Counted from the stretch's first letter, positions 18,116 through 26,478 are shown. The stretch: 64,000 bases of DNA from JAUWOY01 sp034431315 (GCA_034431315.1 DAOUDK010000014.1:1-64000); one strand, 5' to 3'. A program made the numbers and translations. The notes: a model not told the origin generated them from the sequence alone.

Positions 18116-19117
18116 TTATTCAGGAATCTCCAACACCGCCGCACCGCGCACCTGCCTGTCTTTCAGTCGCTGCAGGACGCGATTCGCCTCGGCCAGGGGG
18201 TACACCTCGACCTCGGTGTGGATGGGGATCTGGGCCGCCAGTTGCAGCAGCTCCTCCGCGTCCTGGCGCGCCATGTTGGCCACGCTGCGCAGGGTGCGCT
18301 CGCCGTAGATGAGGCTGTACTTCATCTCCGGGATGGGGCTCGTGTGAATGGCGTTGATGGCCACGGTGCCGCCCTTTCGCAGCACTCGCAGCGCCTCCAG
18401 CACGATCCAGCCCGCCGGGGCGAAGGTGATGGCGCTATCCAGCAGGCCGGGCGGTTCGTCCCTGGCGCCCCCGACCCAGGCCGCGCCCAGCTCCCGCGCC
18501 AACTGCCGATGCTCCTCGCTGCGAGTGAACACAAACACCTCACACCCCCAGTGACGGGCCACCTGGATGGTCACGTGGGCCGAGGCGCCGAAGCCGTACA
18601 GCCCCAACCGCTTCCCTGGCTGGATTTCGCTCAGCCGCAGCGACCGGTAGCCGATGACGCCTGCACACAGCAAGGGGGCCGCCTGCAGGTCGGGGAATCC
18701 GGGAGGGATGGGGTAGGCAAAGGCGGCGGGGACGACGGTGTACTGGGCGTAGCCCCCGTCGGCGTGGAGTCCGGTGAAGTGAGCCTGGTCGCACAGGTTC
18801 TCCAGCCCGCGCTGGCAGAAGTCGCATTGCCCACAACTGGAGTGGAGCCAGGCCACGCCGACGCGGTCCCCCAGGCGGAAGTGGGTCACGTCGGCCCCCA
18901 GTTGATCCACCACCCCCACGATCTGGTGGCCGGGGATGATCGGCAGCCTGGGCAGGTGCAGCTCTCCCTCCACGGTGTGCAGGTCGGTGTGGCAGACGCC
19001 GCAAGCCCGTACCTTGATCCTGATCTCATCCGGCCCAGGCGTCGGCTCCGGCGCCTCCACCGCCTCCAGTGAGTGCTCCTCAATCGGTCGAGCCTTTCTT
19101 AGAATCATGGCCTTCAT
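18116..19117 (-). CDS. Zinc-dependent alcohol dehydrogenase (MDR family)
   Basis: 333 aa. Catalytic zinc ligands are seen in 'CGVCHTDLHTVEG' and 'PGHQIVG', and the structural zinc site is CGQCDFCQRGLENLC. The nucleotide-binding loop is LGLYGFGASAHV, giving GxGxxA rather than the common GxGxxG. It resembles AdhA-type enzymes that oxidise primary alcohols or reduce aldehydes with NAD(P). It overlaps the downstream DUF5808-like gene arrangement by 4 bases at its start codon. Its in vivo substrate cannot be told. Confidence 0.88.
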   Translation of the reverse strand: MKAMILRKARPIEEHSLEAVEAPEPTPGPDEIRIKVRACGVCHTDLHTVEGELHLPRLPIIPGHQIVGVVDQLGADVTHFRLGDRVGVAWLHSSCGQCDFCQRGLENLCDQAHFTGLHADGGYAQYTVVPAAFAYPIPPGFPDLQAAPLLCAGVIGYRSLRLSEIQPGKRLGLYGFGASAHVTIQVARHWGCEVFVFTRSEEHRQLARELGAAWVGGARDEPPGLLDSAITFAPAGWIVLEALRVLRKGGTVAINAIHTSPIPEMKYSLIYGERTLRSVANMARQDAEELLQLAAQIPIHTEVEVYPLAEANRVLQRLKDRQVRGAAVLEIPE

Positions 19118-19425
19118 GGGTGAAACCTCCCTCTGCTGGCGGCGCGCCCTTGGGCGATAAGCTCGCTCAGACCCTGCTGCAGGCTGTAAAAGTTGATGGC
19201 CCAGCCGACGCCCAGCACGCGATCGGTTAAGATGCGAGGCTCGTCGGGGTTCCAGTAGGCCTGGCGCAACCGCTCCAGGGTGGGCAAACGGAAATCGTAG
19301 GGCAGAAATCCAACAATCTGCCCGTGCCAGGTACGCTCCTCAGGGGGCTTCTGCAGCTCCTGGTAAACAGCCGCAGCGACCAAGCCCATGCCAATCCCCA
19401 TAATAAATCGCCGAAATCTCTTCAT
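19114..19425 (-). CDS. Small DUF5808-like membrane-anchored protein
   Basis: 103 aa with one N-terminal hydrophobic segment (about 8-22). A soluble part follows with 'LPYDFRLPTLERLRQAYWNPDEP' and 'RVLGVGWAINFYSLQ' (motifs quoted in part). The pattern PYDFR-PT-ERLR-WNPD-P-GVGW is that of DUF5808; the role is unknown. Its stop codon overlaps the ATG of the alcohol dehydrogenase gene by 4 bases, so the two are co-transcribed and this one is read first. Confidence 0.65.
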   Translation of the reverse strand: MKRFRRFIMGIGMGLVAAAVYQELQKPPEERTWHGQIVGFLPYDFRLPTLERLRQAYWNPDEPRILTDRVLGVGWAINFYSLQQGLSELIAQGRAASRGRFHP

Positions 19426-19553
19426 TGCTCACCTCCTTGTATTCAAGCTTGTTGCTTCAAGCCAATTTTATCCCTTATCCCCCGAATAGTCAAGCATCAC
19501 AGTAATCAGTATCCAATACCCAATATCCAGCTTCCAGCAAGCCGAACGCAAAA

Positions 19554-19613
19554 CGGCGGTTGTAAATCATCCCCTTCGACGAGTTCAGGGCAAGGTTTAC
19601 AACCGCCGCTTTT
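19554..19613. terminator. Long hairpin with T tract, carrying a dispersed repeat in its loop
   Basis: A perfect 13-bp stem (CGGCGGTTGTAAA / TTTACAACCGCCG) encloses a 29-base loop, followed by CTTTTT on the plus strand. The loop contains the word CCCTTCGAC..GTTCAGGGCA, which recurs elsewhere in the window. It may act as a terminator, but no plus-strand gene precedes it, so it may simply be a repeat. Confidence 0.55.
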
Positions 19614-19636
19614 TAGGCCGGATGGACAGGTTTGAT

Positions 19637-20245
19637 TCAGCCTCTCAAAATATACTTGATGCCTCGGTAGCCGCCGATGTCCTGGATCTTGGCGAAGATG
19701 GCCCGCTTGTTGTCGTCGGCGTGCTCTGGGTTCTGGTCGGCGTCGTTTTTCATCTCGTCCAGCCAGTCCATGACAGCCTGTTTGTTTTCGATCTTCTTGG
19801 GCGTGATGTAGTCTTTGGCCTTGTTTACGATCCTATCCGTAGGCATGGCTCGGAAATCGGTCAGCAACCGAGAGCCTCGCTCCTCAATAGACCTGTCTAT
19901 GCCAGGCAGGAGCAGCTTGCTCACCTGCTGATAAACTACCTCGAAGCCCACGGAGATGTTCTCGCCAGGCGTCGCCCCTTTGACAGTGAAAAGCTTGGTG
20001 TGCATGAGCAAAGGATAGCCCAGAACTACTGCCGTCCAGGCCATGAAGCCGAGCTGAATCCGGTCCGTCAGGTAGAGGACGTAAGTGATCAAAGCGGCGA
20101 TGATCACGTTGACCAGGTAAAGGATCCCTACCTCCAGGGTGGTTATCGCCTCATAGGGCTCCTTGGACTCGGAAATGACATCCAACATAAACAGCACGGC
20201 GCTGACCAGCCCTGCTGACAGGCAAAAAAGCGCTATCAAGATCAC
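19637..20245 (-). CDS. Membrane protein of unknown function (three N-terminal helices)
   Basis: 202 aa. Hydrophobic segments at about 1-21, 38-60 and 65-83 are followed by a soluble charged C-terminal part ('GIDRSIEERGSRLLTDFRAMP...', 'DNKRAIFAKIQDIGG'). I do not recognise the family. Its start overlaps the stop of the upstream winged-helix gene by 4 bases, so the pair is translationally coupled. A DNA-binding protein coupled to a membrane protein suggests the membrane protein either senses a signal or is the regulator's target. Confidence 0.7.
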   Translation of the reverse strand: MILIALFCLSAGLVSAVLFMLDVISESKEPYEAITTLEVGILYLVNVIIAALITYVLYLTDRIQLGFMAWTAVVLGYPLLMHTKLFTVKGATPGENISVGFEVVYQQVSKLLLPGIDRSIEERGSRLLTDFRAMPTDRIVNKAKDYITPKKIENKQAVMDWLDEMKNDADQNPEHADDNKRAIFAKIQDIGGYRGIKYILRG

Positions 20246-20565
20246 GGGACACCTCGCATCTTCTCCACCAGCGGCAGGATGGTCATCATCTCCTGCCCCT
20301 CGTCGCTGAGGGCGAAGTATTCCTCTCCCTCGGAGGCAAAGATGTCCCTCTTGACCCGCTGGATGCCGGTGATCAGTCCCTTCTCCTGCAACTGGCCGAG
20401 TTTGTCAGAGGCAACGTTGGGGCTGATAAGGAGTTGTGCTGCCAGCTTGACAGGCAACGTTGCGCCTGTCAGACTCAGCTCCTTGAGGACTGTGATATCC
20501 TCGTCTGAAAGATCCAGCGCTTTGTCGAACAGCTCCTTGGCCTCATCAGACGTCCTGATTCCCAT
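20242..20565 (-). CDS. Winged-helix (MarR-like) DNA-binding protein
   Basis: 107 aa. The central part, 'DEDITVLKELSLTGATLPVKLAAQLLISP' then 'SDKLGQLQEKGLITGIQ' and 'YFALSDEGQEMM', is a wHTH: a helix-turn-helix and a beta wing ending in a 'LSDEG' strand, as in MarR-like regulators. It is shorter than a typical MarR (about 140 aa), lacking most of the dimerisation helices. It leads a two-gene unit with the membrane protein. A degenerate copy of its first codons and ribosome site lies upstream at 20700-20741. Confidence 0.7.
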   Translation of the reverse strand: MGIRTSDEAKELFDKALDLSDEDITVLKELSLTGATLPVKLAAQLLISPNVASDKLGQLQEKGLITGIQRVKRDIFASEGEEYFALSDEGQEMMTILPLVEKMRGVP

Positions 20566-20645
20566 TTTAACCCTCCTCTTTGTCCTACATTTCGCACGCG
20601 CTTCTCTGCTTGAAATTCCTATCTGGGTCCACAGGAGTTGAGGCT

Positions 20646-20741
20646 TTAGCCGGTTCCCTGACCCAAAAACCCGCCTGAAGGCTCCACTCCAACCTCAAAA
20701 ACATCAGATGTCTTGATTCCCATTTTGTCCTCCTCATTGTC
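20646..20741 (-). repeat. Duplicated ribosome site and first codons of the winged-helix gene
   Basis: GAGGAGG, an ATG and the codons MGIKTSD at 20723 downward nearly repeat the start of the winged-helix gene (MGIRTSD), including the flanking bases. The frame then runs into a repeat-like stretch and ends after 25 codons. It looks like a partial duplication, not a gene. The remainder of 20566-20789 contains repeat words (GGCTAAAGCC type) and nothing else that I can see. Confidence 0.6.
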
Positions 20742-20789
20742 GGCACTTTATCCGGGTTTTCACCATTCTATACCGATTTCGGGATTTTG

Positions 20790-21875
20790 TCAATAATTAC
20801 AGGCTTCTTCCTCACCCCTGAGCACTCTGAGAGCTCCCTGTGCCATAGCCAGCATCTCATCCTCGCCGGGGTAGACCATTACTGGAGCAATCCACTCCAC
20901 GCGCTCTACGATCCAACCCACCAGCATGTCTGAGCGGGCCATCCCCCCCGTCAAGACGATAGCGTCCATGTCGCCCTTGAGCACAGTAGCCATGAGGCCA
21001 ATCTCTTTGGCAATTTGGTAGGCCATGGCCTCGTAGATCAGCCTGGCGTGCTCATCGCCTTCTTCGATGATGCGCCGTTCCACCTGGCGGGCATCGTTGG
21101 TGCCCAGATGGGCTACCAGGCCCCCGCGGCCGGTGATCTTCTTGATCATCTCCTCGTAGGTGTAGCGAGCGTCATCGTGTGGGGGAACCGAGTAGGCCAG
21201 GCGCAGCACGTCGCCCACGGGCAGCCCACCGGCTCGCTCCGGGGCGAAGGGCCCCGTGCCGTCCAGGGCCTGGTTGACGTCCACCATTCGCCCCCGCCGG
21301 TGGGCGGTGACCGAGATGCCCCCGCCCAGGTGAGCCACCACCAGGTTGACCTCGTTGTAACGCTTGCCCAGCTCCCCGGCTGCCCGCCGCGCGGCCGCCT
21401 TGAGATTGAGGGCGTGGGAGAGGCTCCGCCGCTCGATCTCTGGCAGTCCTGAGATGCGGGCAATGTCGTCGAACTCGTCCACACAGACCGGGTCCACGAT
21501 AAAAGCGGGAATGCCAGCTCGTCGAGCGATCTCGTCGGCGATGATGGCCCCCAGATTGGAAGCGTGCTCCCTTTCTTTGGGATGGCGCAGCTCGTCCAGC
21601 ATCCTCTCGTTGACCCGATAGGTGCCGCTGGGGATGGGCCTGAGGATGCCCCCTCGCCCCACCACCGCGTCCAGCGAGTCCAGCCGAACCCCTTGCTCAT
21701 CCAGAAGGGTCAACACAGCGTCACGGCGAAAGGCGTATTGGTCGGCGATGTGGGGAAAGGCGGCGATTTCATCAGCCGAATGGGGAATCGTTTCCACGAA
21801 GATGGGATGTTCACCTTTGTAGAGCGCCACCTTGGTGGAGGTGGAGCCGGGGTTAATGATCAGAACGCGATACAT
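20790..21875 (-). CDS. buk: Butyrate kinase
   Basis: 361 aa when started at the ATG giving MYRVLIINPGSTSTKVAL. A longer frame would only add residues encoded by a repeated AAGCTCAAAG word. It is an acetokinase-family enzyme converting butyryl-phosphate and ADP to butyrate and ATP, or branched-chain equivalents. Motifs: NPGSTSTK (phosphate-binding), 'VVGRGGILRPIPSGTY', 'VVAHLGGGISV', 'LDGTGPFAPERAGGLP' and 'DAIVLTGGMARS'. No phosphotransbutyrylase gene is in the window. Upstream at 36 bases is a DUF2148 gene, and the two may be one transcript. Confidence 0.9.
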   Translation of the reverse strand: MYRVLIINPGSTSTKVALYKGEHPIFVETIPHSADEIAAFPHIADQYAFRRDAVLTLLDEQGVRLDSLDAVVGRGGILRPIPSGTYRVNERMLDELRHPKEREHASNLGAIIADEIARRAGIPAFIVDPVCVDEFDDIARISGLPEIERRSLSHALNLKAAARRAAGELGKRYNEVNLVVAHLGGGISVTAHRRGRMVDVNQALDGTGPFAPERAGGLPVGDVLRLAYSVPPHDDARYTYEEMIKKITGRGGLVAHLGTNDARQVERRIIEEGDEHARLIYEAMAYQIAKEIGLMATVLKGDMDAIVLTGGMARSDMLVGWIVERVEWIAPVMVYPGEDEMLAMAQGALRVLRGEEEACNY

Positions 21876-21911
21876 TTTGAGCTTTGAGCTTTGAACTTTG
21901 AGCTTCACTTG

Positions 21912-22421
21912 TCACCTATCGAAGTAGATGCTCTTGCCGGTGGCTGAGAGGGGGATGCCCATCACGAAGTCGGCGTCAATGAGACCCATCTCCCTGGCCA
22001 CCACGCCGGCGCGATACATGATGCGGTTGTCCACGTTGAGCAGGCTGGCCGTCTTCACCGCCGAGCCAAGAGCGATACCCATGTCCAACAGCCGGTAGGC
22101 GCACTGGGGACCTTTGAACTCGCCCTCGTGGGTGTTGGGCTTGAGGCACTTCTCGAAGCCGCAGGCCCCGCAGTTGAGGCCCACCGCCCTGGCGTCCTTC
22201 AGGCCGATCAGGAGCAGGGCGTCGGAGTCCCGCACGTTAGCCCCGTCGCGGTCGAAGTCCTTCTTGCCCGTCCGCTCCCCGAATTCGTACATCTTCTCGG
22301 CCAGAGCCTGGACATCGTCGCCTTCGATGATCTCGGTGACGACGAAATCCTTACCCGCCGCCTTGGGCGCCGTGCGGGCCGAAATGGCCATTAGTTCGGC
22401 GACTGTTCTTAATGTGTTCAT
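21912..22421 (-). CDS. DUF2148 ferredoxin-domain-containing protein
   Basis: 169 aa. The family carries a small cysteine cluster: here 'LNCGACGFEKC' and, later, 'GPQCAYRLLDMGIALGSA'. Other family stretches are 'ELMAISARTAPKAAGKD' and 'VDNRIMYRAGVVAREMG'. DUF2148 proteins occur in anaerobes; their function is unknown, with iron-sulfur binding assumed. GAAAGGAG precedes the ATG. It is probably transcribed with butyrate kinase. Confidence 0.85.
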   Translation of the reverse strand: MNTLRTVAELMAISARTAPKAAGKDFVVTEIIEGDDVQALAEKMYEFGERTGKKDFDRDGANVRDSDALLLIGLKDARAVGLNCGACGFEKCLKPNTHEGEFKGPQCAYRLLDMGIALGSAVKTASLLNVDNRIMYRAGVVAREMGLIDADFVMGIPLSATGKSIYFDR

Positions 22422-22447
22422 GATGCTTGTCTCCTTTCAATTCATAG

Positions 22448-22476
22448 TTGACACTCAATCAATACTCTGCTAAACT
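22448..22476 (+). promoter_or_regulatory. Sigma70-type promoter of the 217-aa membrane-anchored protein
   Basis: TTGACA, 17-base spacer, TAAACT on the plus strand, followed by AGAAAGGGGG just before the ATG at 22516. Confidence 0.7.
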
Positions 22477-22515
22477 AACCTCAGATCAGAAGTCACAGAA
22501 AGGGGGTTAGACAAC

Positions 22516-23169
22516 ATGACTGAGTTCGCAAACCAGGTGGTGATCGCTTTCTGCGCGTTGCTCGTAATTTGGTACATCGTGGGCTGGCAGATGAATCGCA
22601 GGCGCGGGGAGCGCCTGCTGGAGTGGGTTCTTCAGGGTCTGCGGGCCTTTAGCGATCAGATCACGGTCAGTCGGCTGGGCACATCGGGGTTCCAGGTGAA
22701 CGTGGGAAAGGCGCAGTCCCCGTTCAAAAAGATGGAAGTGACTATCCTTCTGCAACCCAGGGAGATACTTCTGCTCTGGATATTCAATCGCCTGCGGGGA
22801 AGGGCAGACCACCTGGTTCTCAAAGGGACTCTGCGGGCCTCACCGCGAGGCGAGGTCGAGGTGATGAAGAAGAGGGGGCGCCTGGCCGGGCGGGTGCTGA
22901 AGGGACTCGACGAGGGAGTCTGGGTTCGCCAGGAGACAGGCGGTGGTCTGGTGATGGCCTGCCGAGGCGAGAAAGGCCAGCAGCAAGCGGATGCCATTTC
23001 GCACCTGGTGGAGGATCTCAGCTCGCGTTTGCTGAGGTTATCGCTCAGCAAGAAAGCTCCTCATCTTCTGGTGAGCCTTTCGCTGGCTGAGCTGGATGAA
23101 CAGGCGGCCCTTCTTCTTTTTGCCTCTCTGCAGGAGTTGGCTCAGACTGTTACCTCCCGCGACCACTAA
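22516..23169 (+). CDS. Membrane-anchored protein of unknown function
   Basis: 217 aa with one N-terminal transmembrane segment (about 8-25, 'VIAFCALLVIWYIVGW'). A basic cytoplasmic part follows ('KAQSPFKKMEVTILLQPRE', 'RGEVEVMKKRGRLAGRVL') with a Leu-rich C-terminus. I do not recognise the family. It has its own promoter, and its last codon overlaps the end of the convergent TPR gene by 4 bases. Confidence 0.7.
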   Translation: MTEFANQVVIAFCALLVIWYIVGWQMNRRRGERLLEWVLQGLRAFSDQITVSRLGTSGFQVNVGKAQSPFKKMEVTILLQPREILLLWIFNRLRGRADHLVLKGTLRASPRGEVEVMKKRGRLAGRVLKGLDEGVWVRQETGGGLVMACRGEKGQQQADAISHLVEDLSSRLLRLSLSKKAPHLLVSLSLAELDEQAALLLFASLQELAQTVTSRDH

Positions 23170-23816
23170 GCTTTGTCTTTCTCTTCACCCTCGCTAACAC
23201 CTGTACTCGCCAGGCGGCCTGTGGATCGCCTTCTCTTCAGGGCTACCTGGGCGTACCGGGCGTAGGGAGACAGGGGCCAGGCGTCAATGGTCTTGTTGAA
23301 CTCGCCCACGGCCCGGCTTTCCCTGCCCACCCGCATGTAGGCCACTCCCAGGTTGTAGTGGCAGGCGGATTCGTACTTGGGTTGCAGGTGTTCCCCCCCT
23401 TTCTCCAGAACTCCCTCCAGAATGCGGACAGCCTCCTCCAGGGCTCCCACCCGCACCAGCACAGCGCCGTAGCTAATGAGGGCCATGAGACGGACGGGGA
23501 AGTCAGGCCCCAATCTTATAGCCAGCCGGTAAACAGACAGGGCCGGCTGGTGGCGTCCCCTGGAAGAGAGCAGATTCCCCAGGTCAATCAACACCCGGCA
23601 GCGCATGGCTATCACATAGAGGAGGAGCAAAAAGAGGGCGGGATTCAGGTTGAGGCCAGTCAACAGGGATGCCCCGATGCTCAAGCTGGTGAGAACCAAC
23701 ACCTCCACGGCAAGCTGAAGGGAAGGCCTTTCCTTTCTCAGTATAGGCAGGCCACCGAAGACCAGGATAAACAGCAAAGCTACCAGAATAGTGAGTAAAT
23801 GTGGGTTCATATCCAT
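23166..23816 (-). CDS. Membrane protein with tetratricopeptide repeats
   Basis: 216 aa when started at MDMNPHLLTILVALL; an upstream extension would run through a palindromic repeat into the ATPase gene and is not credible. Two hydrophobic stretches (about 5-22, 32-65) anchor it. The C-terminal half has TPR units ('RHQPALSVYRLAIRLGPD', 'GALEEAVRILEGVLEKG', 'HYNLGVAYMRVGRESRAVGE'). It is the last gene of the cstA/ArsA operon, 97 bases after the second ATPase, so it may be a membrane partner of those ATPases. Confidence 0.75.
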   Translation of the reverse strand: MDMNPHLLTILVALLFILVFGGLPILRKERPSLQLAVEVLVLTSLSIGASLLTGLNLNPALFLLLLYVIAMRCRVLIDLGNLLSSRGRHQPALSVYRLAIRLGPDFPVRLMALISYGAVLVRVGALEEAVRILEGVLEKGGEHLQPKYESACHYNLGVAYMRVGRESRAVGEFNKTIDAWPLSPYARYAQVALKRRRSTGRLASTGVSEGEEKDKA

Positions 23817-23835
23817 CCTTAAAATCAAGCCCCTG

Positions 23836-23893
23836 CCTCCCCCCTTCATCCCCCCCCCAAAGTTGGGGGGAAAGAGGGGGGGGGCAGGGGCTT
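23836..23893. repeat. GC-rich palindromic repeat (CCAAAGTTGG core)
   Basis: Contains an 18-base word, CCCCCCAAAGTTGGGGGG, flanked by C- and G-tracts. The same word occurs in the opposite orientation at 11275-11292 inside the metallophosphatase gene. Here it lies between the second ArsA gene and the TPR gene. Confidence 0.7.
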
Positions 23894-23913
23894 CTTCGCT
23901 GGAATCGCCCCCC

Positions 23914-24885
23914 TCAGCCAAACATGGCCTGAGCCGTGCGCTCCAGCATTTCGATGCCCCGCACCTCTGTCTCAAAGAGGGGGACAATGGCCCGCACATC
24001 GGGGAAGCTGCGCCAGATTTCCTCCATGTAGCCATCCTGCATGGCGATGCGGTTGAGCACGAAGGCGGGTGCATCTTTCCCCACTGCCTCTTTGTCAATC
24101 ACCAGGTTCACTATGACGCCGCCCACAGGGATACCGAAGTCGTGGAACCAACCGATGAAGCGTTTGACGACGGCGATGGGCAGCGCCTCTGGCAGAGTAA
24201 TGAAAAAGAAGGCGGTCTTTTCCTCGTCGGTGAGCAACTCCTTGGCCCGTTCCATCCGCTCGCGGAAGCTGATCAGGTAGTCCATCAGAGGGTCCTTCTC
24301 TTTTTTCTTGCTGTAGGATAGGAGCTCCCTCAGCGACTTGGCCTCCTCACGACTCTGCATCATCTTGTTCACCCACATGCCGTACACGCTGGACATACCC
24401 AACAGGCGGCGGGCGTTGGCCGTGGGAGCGGTGTCGAAGACGAGGGCCTCGTATTGGTCCTCGAACATGAGGTCAATCATGTTCTCGAACATGGCCGACT
24501 CTTCGAAGGCCGGGTTCATGGTGGCCGATTCTACAAACTCGTCGGCCTTGGTCTTGATGTCGGCGTATTTGAGGAACCATTGGATCTTCTGGGTTAGTTC
24601 TACCTTTGATTTCTCAATGGTATCTTTGGTGTCAATCTCGTAGGCCAGCAGGTTTGGCGCTCCCTGCACTGGCGTTGGTGCGCCGTAAACGTCCTGGCCG
24701 AGCAGGCTGCTGAGGGAGTGCACCGGGTTGGTCGAGGCCAGCAGCGTGCGCTTGCCTTGGTTGGCGATCCACAGCGCGGCCGCGCCGGCCATGACGGTCT
24801 TCCCCACGCCTCCCTTGCCGCCGAAGAAGAGGTACTTCATCCGAGGGTGTTCGAGCAGGAATTGGCTGGTCGTTTTCTGGATCAT
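23914..24885 (-). CDS. ArsA/Get3-family ATPase with Asn at the switch-I catalytic position
   Basis: 323 aa. The deviant Walker A GKGGVGKT (23-30) is intact. Switch I reads STNPVHSL, with Asn53 where ArsA and Get3 have the catalytic Asp (STDPAxxL). Switch II is DTAPTANARRLL instead of DTAPTGHTLRLL. In yeast Get3 the equivalent Asp-to-Asn change blocks hydrolysis, so this subunit may bind ATP but hydrolyse it poorly (inference). Its ATG overlaps the stop of the preceding ArsA-like gene by 4 bases. No ArsB, ArsR or ArsD is near, so an arsenite role is unlikely. Confidence 0.88.
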   Translation of the reverse strand: MIQKTTSQFLLEHPRMKYLFFGGKGGVGKTVMAGAAALWIANQGKRTLLASTNPVHSLSSLLGQDVYGAPTPVQGAPNLLAYEIDTKDTIEKSKVELTQKIQWFLKYADIKTKADEFVESATMNPAFEESAMFENMIDLMFEDQYEALVFDTAPTANARRLLGMSSVYGMWVNKMMQSREEAKSLRELLSYSKKKEKDPLMDYLISFRERMERAKELLTDEEKTAFFFITLPEALPIAVVKRFIGWFHDFGIPVGGVIVNLVIDKEAVGKDAPAFVLNRIAMQDGYMEEIWRSFPDVRAIVPLFETEVRGIEMLERTAQAMFG

Positions 24886-25862
24886 GCCTCACCTCCAAAC
24901 AGCGCGTCCGCCACCTTGCCGATCATTTCCAGGCCGGTGATGTCCCGATCAAACTCCTGCACGCTGGTCAGCACCTCGTCGCCGAAGGTGTCGCCTATCC
25001 TATCAATGTACTTCTCTTGCATCTCGATGCGGTTGCGCAGGTACTCTGGGATGTTCTGCTGGGCCAGTTCTGGCGGGATGATGCGATTTACGATGTAGCC
25101 GGAGATGGGTACGTCGTACTTGGCGAACAGTTTCGCCGCCTTGAGCGTATCCAGGATGATCATCTCCTCCGGCGTGATGACGAAGAAAAAGGCGGTCTTC
25201 TCGCGGTCGGTGAGGATGCTGGAGGAGGTGTTGATGCGTTCTTTGATGTATAGCAGTTCGGTGAGAATCTGGTCCTCCTCTGTCTCCTTCTTACGCTCCA
25301 GCATGGCCGCCACTTGTGCGTATTCCGCCATCTCCTCGCGCAGTGCGGTGATCTTGTCAATCCATTGGTCGTAGACGCTGGCCATGCTCAAATAGTAGAG
25401 CGCGTGGCCCAGGGGCACCAGGTCGTAGATGTAGTAGTCGTACTCCTTGCCGACGACGATGTCCACCACGGCGTCGAAGATGGCGCTCTCTTCCATCGCC
25501 GGCTCAGCCGCGGCGGCCTGGATGTAGCTCTCGATCTCCTCCGGTATCTCATCCAGGCCATACATGTCGCGGATCTTCTGGCGTATCTCTTCTTGGTACT
25601 CGTGGATGTGCCGGTCGGCGTCAATCTCCTGAGCGTAGAGGTTGGGCATGATTTCTACTGCCCCTTTGCCGAAGATGTCCTGCTCGAAGATGTCGGAGAG
25701 GGACGCCTGGGGGTCCACCGAGAAGACCAGAACCTTGTAGCCCTGCTTCGCCAGCCAGTAGGCAGTGGCGGCGGAGAAAGTGGTCTTGCCCAATCCGCCC
25801 TTGCCGCCATACTCGATGTAGCGGCGGTTGGGGTGCTCACGAAAGATTTGTGCGAGTGACAA
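24882..25862 (-). CDS. ArsA/Get3-family ATPase, catalytic Asp present
   Basis: 326 aa. Walker A GKGGLGKT (20-27); switch I FSVDPQASLSDIF with Asp50; switch II DLVPLGHALYYL, which keeps the GH of GHT but loses DTAPT. It is colinear with its downstream neighbour (similar length, 'SIEDSAIFD'-like helices, 'TDREKTAFFFVITPEEM'), so the two are diverged paralogs and a heterodimer is plausible. It is 11 bases from the upstream small hydrophobic protein gene and part of the cstA operon. Such ATPases move cargo such as tail-anchored proteins or metalloids; the cargo here is unknown. Confidence 0.88.
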   Translation of the reverse strand: MSLAQIFREHPNRRYIEYGGKGGLGKTTFSAATAYWLAKQGYKVLVFSVDPQASLSDIFEQDIFGKGAVEIMPNLYAQEIDADRHIHEYQEEIRQKIRDMYGLDEIPEEIESYIQAAAAEPAMEESAIFDAVVDIVVGKEYDYYIYDLVPLGHALYYLSMASVYDQWIDKITALREEMAEYAQVAAMLERKKETEEDQILTELLYIKERINTSSSILTDREKTAFFFVITPEEMIILDTLKAAKLFAKYDVPISGYIVNRIIPPELAQQNIPEYLRNRIEMQEKYIDRIGDTFGDEVLTSVQEFDRDITGLEMIGKVADALFGGEA

Positions 25863-25873
25863 TGTTGCCTCCT

Positions 25874-26155
25874 TTATGCCAGTGCATCAGTCAGGTCGCG
25901 CTCGCGCAGCATGCGCCGTTTCCAGGTGCTGATCTGTGGCACCACGTAGGGCAGCAGGCGCAGCGAGTAGTAGGGCGGCAGGATGGGGATGCCCAGCAGG
26001 TCGCCCATTGTGATGAGGATGAACAGGTGCTCCATGCTGCCACGGGTCTTGAGCGCGAAGCGGGTCATATCGTGGCCGGCCATGCCGTAGAGGAATTCCT
26101 TGGCCGAGCGACCCCATCGCTTCAGCGCGCTTTCTTGCTTTTCTTCTTCGCTCAT
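25874..26155 (-). CDS. Small hydrophobic protein, paralog 2 of the ArsA-pair operon
   Basis: 93 aa. A charged N-terminus ('SEEEKQESALKRWGRSAKE') is followed by 'LFILITMGDLLGIPILPPYY', then 'SLRLLPYVVP' and a basic tail 'WKRRMLRERDLTDALA'. The hydrophobic part could be one membrane segment or a re-entrant hairpin broken by the PP. It shares most residues of this core with the gene just upstream. Tight spacing to the ArsA-like genes (11 bases) suggests it is a client or membrane receptor of those ATPases. I do not know a family name. Confidence 0.75.
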   Translation of the reverse strand: MSEEEKQESALKRWGRSAKEFLYGMAGHDMTRFALKTRGSMEHLFILITMGDLLGIPILPPYYSLRLLPYVVPQISTWKRRMLRERDLTDALA

Positions 26156-26184
26156 TCTACCTCCATTGGGTTCAGGGGTGTGTC

Positions 26185-26478
26185 TTAACCTATTCCTTCA
26201 ATCAAACCAGTCAGGTCGGTCCAGTCGCGCTCGCGCAGCAAACTTCGCTTCCAGCGGTTGATTGTAGGGACGACGTAGGGTAGCAGGCGCAGGGTGTAAT
26301 AGGGCGGCAGGATGGGCAAGCCGACGAGGTCGCCAAAGGTAATGAGGACGAACAATCGTTCGACCGCCCCGCGCTCACGCTGCATGCCGCGCACCCATTC
26401 GAAGATGGTCATGCCGTAGAAGATCTCACCCAGGGCATGGCATACTTGGCCTATCTTGTCCCGTATATCTTCTCGCAT
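26185..26478 (-). CDS. Small hydrophobic protein, paralog 1 of the ArsA-pair operon
   Basis: 97 aa if started at MREDIRDKIGQVCHAL, chosen by alignment with its paralog; no strong Shine-Dalgarno is seen, and the open frame extends to 26544. The core, 'LFVLITFGDLVGLPILPPYY' then 'TLRLLPYVVP' and 'WKRSLLRERDWTD', is nearly the same as in the next gene. It is second in the operon after cstA. Confidence 0.7.
   Translation of the reverse strand: MREDIRDKIGQVCHALGEIFYGMTIFEWVRGMQRERGAVERLFVLITFGDLVGLPILPPYYTLRLLPYVVPTINRWKRSLLRERDWTDLTGLIEGIG

Noticed and set aside
23914..25862. Arsenite export operon
   Set aside because: ArsA-family ATPases are present but no arsB, arsR, arsD or arsC-like gene is near, and no Cys-rich metalloid site was noticed in either protein.
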